Part shown: one piece after another, positions 62,056 to 64,000 of the stretch
How positions within the stretch are numbered: position 1 is the first letter of the stretch
Layout: the number at the start of each line of letters is the position of its first letter
Origin: Nanobdellota archaeon
GTDB lineage: Archaea > Nanobdellota > Nanobdellia > Parvarchaeales > Parvarchaeaceae
DNA: 64,000 nucleotides
Direction: 5' to 3'
Assembly (NCBI GenBank): GCA_021836125.1
Contig: JAKBJF010000002.1
Span: 1 to 64,000, forward strand
The notes under the pieces: generated by a model
The model's input: only the letters and a program-made list of their open reading frames with translations
What the model was told of the DNA's origin: nothing
Databases searched by the model: none
Program-made: the position numbers and the translations under genes

Positions 62056-63080
62056 TTTCTTTTTTCCTCGTCTACGTCTTTGACGCCTTCTGCAGTCACT
62101 TCAAAAACGGCCTCTCCTTCCGGTAGGCTAGGAGAATCTATAAGTCTCGCTACTCTGCTGCCTTTCTTTCCTTTTCTTAAATACACCCTGTAAGTAGCGA
62201 CGTGACCTATTATGTGTCCTCCGACGGCGACCGTCGGGTCTCCGAACATTACATCCGGTCTAGCCATTACTTGGTTCGTTATGTACACCGCAAGATTAAA
62301 TCTGTCCGCATACCTTTGCAGGTTGTGTAGAATTACGTTTACTTTTTGCTGTCTGTCTGCAAGAGTGCCACGACCAACGTATTCTGCCCTGAAAAGGGCC
62401 ATCATGCTGTCGACGATTACCAATCTTATTTTAGGATCTTTATTTACAAGTTCAGGTATTTTGTCTATCAAAAGCATCTGGTGGTCAGAAGAATATGCGC
62501 GGCCTATTTTCATGTTTTGCAGTGTTTCCTTAGGGTCTAAGTTTCTGCTCAATGCGAGTTGTTCGATTCTTGCAGGCCTAAAAGTACCTTCGGTGTCTAT
62601 CCATATTACGTGGCCCTCAAGACCGCCTTTCTCTTTTTGTAATTGCACATTTACAGCCAACTGAAACGCCAACTGGCTTTTTCCGGATCCGAATTCACCA
62701 TAGCATTCTGTTATGGCCTGAGTCTCAACTCCTCCGCCAAGCAACAAGTCAAAAGTCTGGCTTCCAGTAGTTATTCTTTGCACGGCCTTCCTTCGATCCT
62801 CAAACTCGATGCCAGAAAGGAAATTCATTTTCGCAGCGGCCCTAGCCTCCGCGATTATCTTCTTAGCAGTAGGTTCGCCTATTTCACATACTTCCGCCAA
62901 ATCCAAAGGATTCGCTGTCGCCAATGACATTATATCTACGTAGTCAGCGTTCCTCAGCTTGCTAGCAAGTGTAGACCCAACACCCGGCAAATCTTTTATA
63001 TCCTTGTATTCTACATCTTCGGATATCTCTACATTTTCTGTCTCAATTTCTTCTTCATCAGACTGTTGGGATTTTGCCAT
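62052..63080 (-). CDS. radA: DNA repair and recombination protein RadA
   Basis: The 342-residue recombinase has an N-terminal helix-hairpin-helix domain ([20 protein letters not shown]), Walker [16 protein letters not shown], Walker [20 protein letters not shown] and the C-terminal [20 protein letters not shown]. It forms filaments on single-stranded DNA and exchanges strands. GAGGT on the minus strand at 63088-63092 precedes the start by 7 bp. The Mrp gene follows with a 4-bp overlap. Confidence 0.97.
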   Translation of the reverse strand: MAKSQQSDEEEIETENVEISEDVEYKDIKDLPGVGSTLASKLRNADYVDIMSLATANPLDLAEVCEIGEPTAKKIIAEARAAAKMNFLSGIEFEDRRKAVQRITTGSQTFDLLLGGGVETQAITECYGEFGSGKSQLAFQLAVNVQLQKEKGGLEGHVIWIDTEGTFRPARIEQLALSRNLDPKETLQNMKIGRAYSSDHQMLLIDKIPELVNKDPKIRLVIVDSMMALFRAEYVGRGTLADRQQKVNVILHNLQRYADRFNLAVYITNQVMARPDVMFGDPTVAVGGHIIGHVATYRVYLRKGKKGSRVARLIDSPSLPEGEAVFEVTAEGVKDVDEEKRK

Positions 63081-63122
63081 AACATTTACCTCTTTTTTTC
63101 AATTTTATTAAAGAAACGCATC

Positions 63123-63371
63123 CTATTTAATCTTATCCAGGACAACTACAGTGTCGGTCTCTCCGACCTCACCTATCGATTCAAGCTCGTCCACAACGAA
63201 TTTCGAAAGATCGGACATTTTTTCATATGCATATCTCACCAGAATATGCCATTCGCCGCTTATCAATAGCACTTCTTCAACGCCATCCTTTTTGGCGACT
63301 TCCTCCGCTACATCTATAGGCGACACTTTAGAGCCCTGCTTAAGTTTCAAGAATACGAATCCGCTCGTCAT
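63123..63371 (-). CDS. Stand-alone Lrp/AsnC ligand-binding (RAM) domain
   Basis: The 82-residue protein is a RAM domain (ACT-like fold of Lrp/AsnC regulators) without a DNA-binding helix-turn-helix: GFVFLKLKQGSKVSP, AKKDGVEEVLLISGEWHILV. Such proteins sense amino acids or act as partners of full regulators. It is about 40 bp upstream of radA and on the same strand. Confidence 0.88.
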   Translation of the reverse strand: MTSGFVFLKLKQGSKVSPIDVAEEVAKKDGVEEVLLISGEWHILVRYAYEKMSDLSKFVVDELESIGEVGETDTVVVLDKIK

Positions 63372-63518
63372 ACTTTATAATAATACTCAACGTTTATATC
63401 CTTATTCGATAAGCTAAAAAGTAGCAGTTATATACTCTTCTTACTAAAAGGTTTTGTGCAAGCGGCAAAAGTAACCGTTATAAACCTTAAAAATCATAAA
63501 TTACTCTATTAATCTGCT

Positions 63519-64000
63519 ATGGAAAAGGATTCCCTGGAAAAGGCTTTAGTTAAGCTGAGAGAGGACGCTAAAAAAAGCGATAAAAAGTTCACGCAATCGA
63601 TAGACCTAATAATAACTCTTAAAGCCATAAAATCAAAGTCGCAGAATTCTTCCATTGACGCAGTTACGCATTTACCCCACAAAGTTAAGGAGGTAAAGAC
63701 TTGTGCGTTTATAGACAAGGACATGCAGGTGCAGAGCGCAGGCAATTTTTCGATGCTCATAACAAAGGATGATCTTGCAAAGTATGATAAAAAGCAGGTT
63801 AGAAAAGTCATAAAGAACCACGAGTTCTTCTTCGCAGAGGCCTCTATAATGCCACAGGTTGCGGCTAAGTTCGGTAAGCAGCTTGCTGCAAAGGGTAAGA
63901 TGCCGAATCCAAAGACAAACACAATAATAACTCCTTCTTCGAACCTAAAGACTGTAGCCGAATCTGTAAAGACACTTTTAAAATTAAACACGTCCAAAAA
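63519..64000 (+). CDS. rpl1: Ribosomal protein uL1, N-terminal part
   Basis: The frame opens at ATG 63519 and runs past the right edge with about 160 codons. It has uL1 strings: FTQSIDLIITLKAI, HLPHKVKEVKTCAF, IMPQVAAKFGKQL and KGKMPNPKTNTIITPSS. uL1 binds the L1 stalk of 23S rRNA and often represses its own operon; uL10 and L12 genes would be expected next, outside the window. Confidence 0.95.
   Translation, partial: MEKDSLEKALVKLREDAKKSDKKFTQSIDLIITLKAIKSKSQNSSIDAVTHLPHKVKEVKTCAFIDKDMQVQSAGNFSMLITKDDLAKYDKKQVRKVIKNHEFFFAEASIMPQVAAKFGKQLAAKGKMPNPKTNTIITPSSNLKTVAESVKTLLKLNTSK

Noticed and set aside
63509-63997. 162-residue open frame antisense to uL1
   Set aside because: It is the antisense shadow of uL1 and has low-complexity Ser/Phe/Leu composition.
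1-64000. CRISPR array or cas genes
   Set aside because: No regularly spaced short repeats or recognisable cas genes were seen.

Overview
The window is an archaeal chromosome fragment, most likely from a DPANN-type lineage close to Micrarchaeota (ARMAN-like). The archaeal assignment is firm. It rests on archaeal/eukaryotic information genes: RNA polymerase subunit D with its Fe-S cysteines, aIF1A, uS13-uS4-uS11, eL8-eS28-eL24, uS10, uL1, aIF5A, deoxyhypusine synthase, DnaG with a TOPRIM domain, ATP-dependent DNA ligase, RadA, RPA, a PriS-PriL primase fusion, archaeal-type GluRS, and a tRNA-Tyr whose anticodon loop is interrupted by an intron. The lineage call is an inference. It rests on the fused primase, the many class III signal-peptide/pilin-like proteins (one with a DUF2341-like domain), short operons and large Asn-rich surface proteins.

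Layout. 1-1680: end of a large surface protein with a YVTN-like propeller and an exact 127-bp duplication. 1.7-4.9 kb: aIF1A, then a minus-strand ribosomal/RNA polymerase operon (uS13, uS4, uS11, RpoD) and a solitary 5S rRNA gene. 5.1-7.1 kb: accessory genes (hexapeptide acyltransferase, DUF1801-like protein, frameshifted peptidase E). 7.1-9.2 kb: ferrochelatase plus a radical SAM/SPASM protein, probably the end of heme synthesis. 9.3-12.7 kb: the methylcitrate cycle (PrpC divergent from PrpD-PrpB). 12.7-17.9 kb: surface protein, membrane protein, acyl-CoA dehydrogenase and CoxG-like protein. 18-21.4 kb: SWIM protein, then a membrane LonB-like protein with degraded ATPase and protease sites and a membrane partner. 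21.5-26.7 kb: Nudix, ITPase, thioredoxin reductase, thioredoxin, sulfite-oxidase-family protein, inorganic pyrophosphatase and tRNA-Gln(CUG). 26.8-32.3 kb: an accessory stretch behind the tRNA with unrecognised genes, a 5'-truncated ORF preceded by a polymerase-like DVKSMYPT string, a DUF2341 pilin-like protein, ASCH and HIT proteins. 32.3-38.9 kb: a GXGXG-like protein, MoxR ATPase, a metallopeptidase-VWA protein, small membrane proteins and NAD kinase. 39-46 kb: aIF5A, DnaG, DNA ligase, agmatinase-family enzyme, GluRS and tRNA-Tyr. 46-51.7 kb: tandem cation/proton antiporters, two pilin-like proteins and the eL8-eS28-eL24 operon. 52-64 kb: GH15 glucoamylase-like enzyme, uS10, RCK membrane protein, PAP2, primase fusion, deoxyhypusine synthase, two OB-fold ssDNA-binding proteins, phosphomannomutase, a GTPase-less EF-Tu/SelB-like protein, Mrp/NBP35 ATPase, RadA, a stand-alone RAM domain and the start of uL1.

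How the genes work together. DnaG, primase, ligase, RPA and RadA supply replication and recombination. The agmatinase-family enzyme, deoxyhypusine synthase and aIF5A could form a polyamine-to-hypusine chain. The Prp genes oxidise propionyl-CoA to pyruvate, and the acyl-CoA dehydrogenase may feed it. Many starts look leaderless, with a TATA-like box centred 25-28 bp upstream; other genes use GGAGG-type ribosome binding sites. The best candidates for an undescribed system are the degenerate LonB/membrane-partner operon and the GXGXG-MoxR-metallopeptidase/VWA cluster. All assignments were made by eye from motifs; no searches were run.
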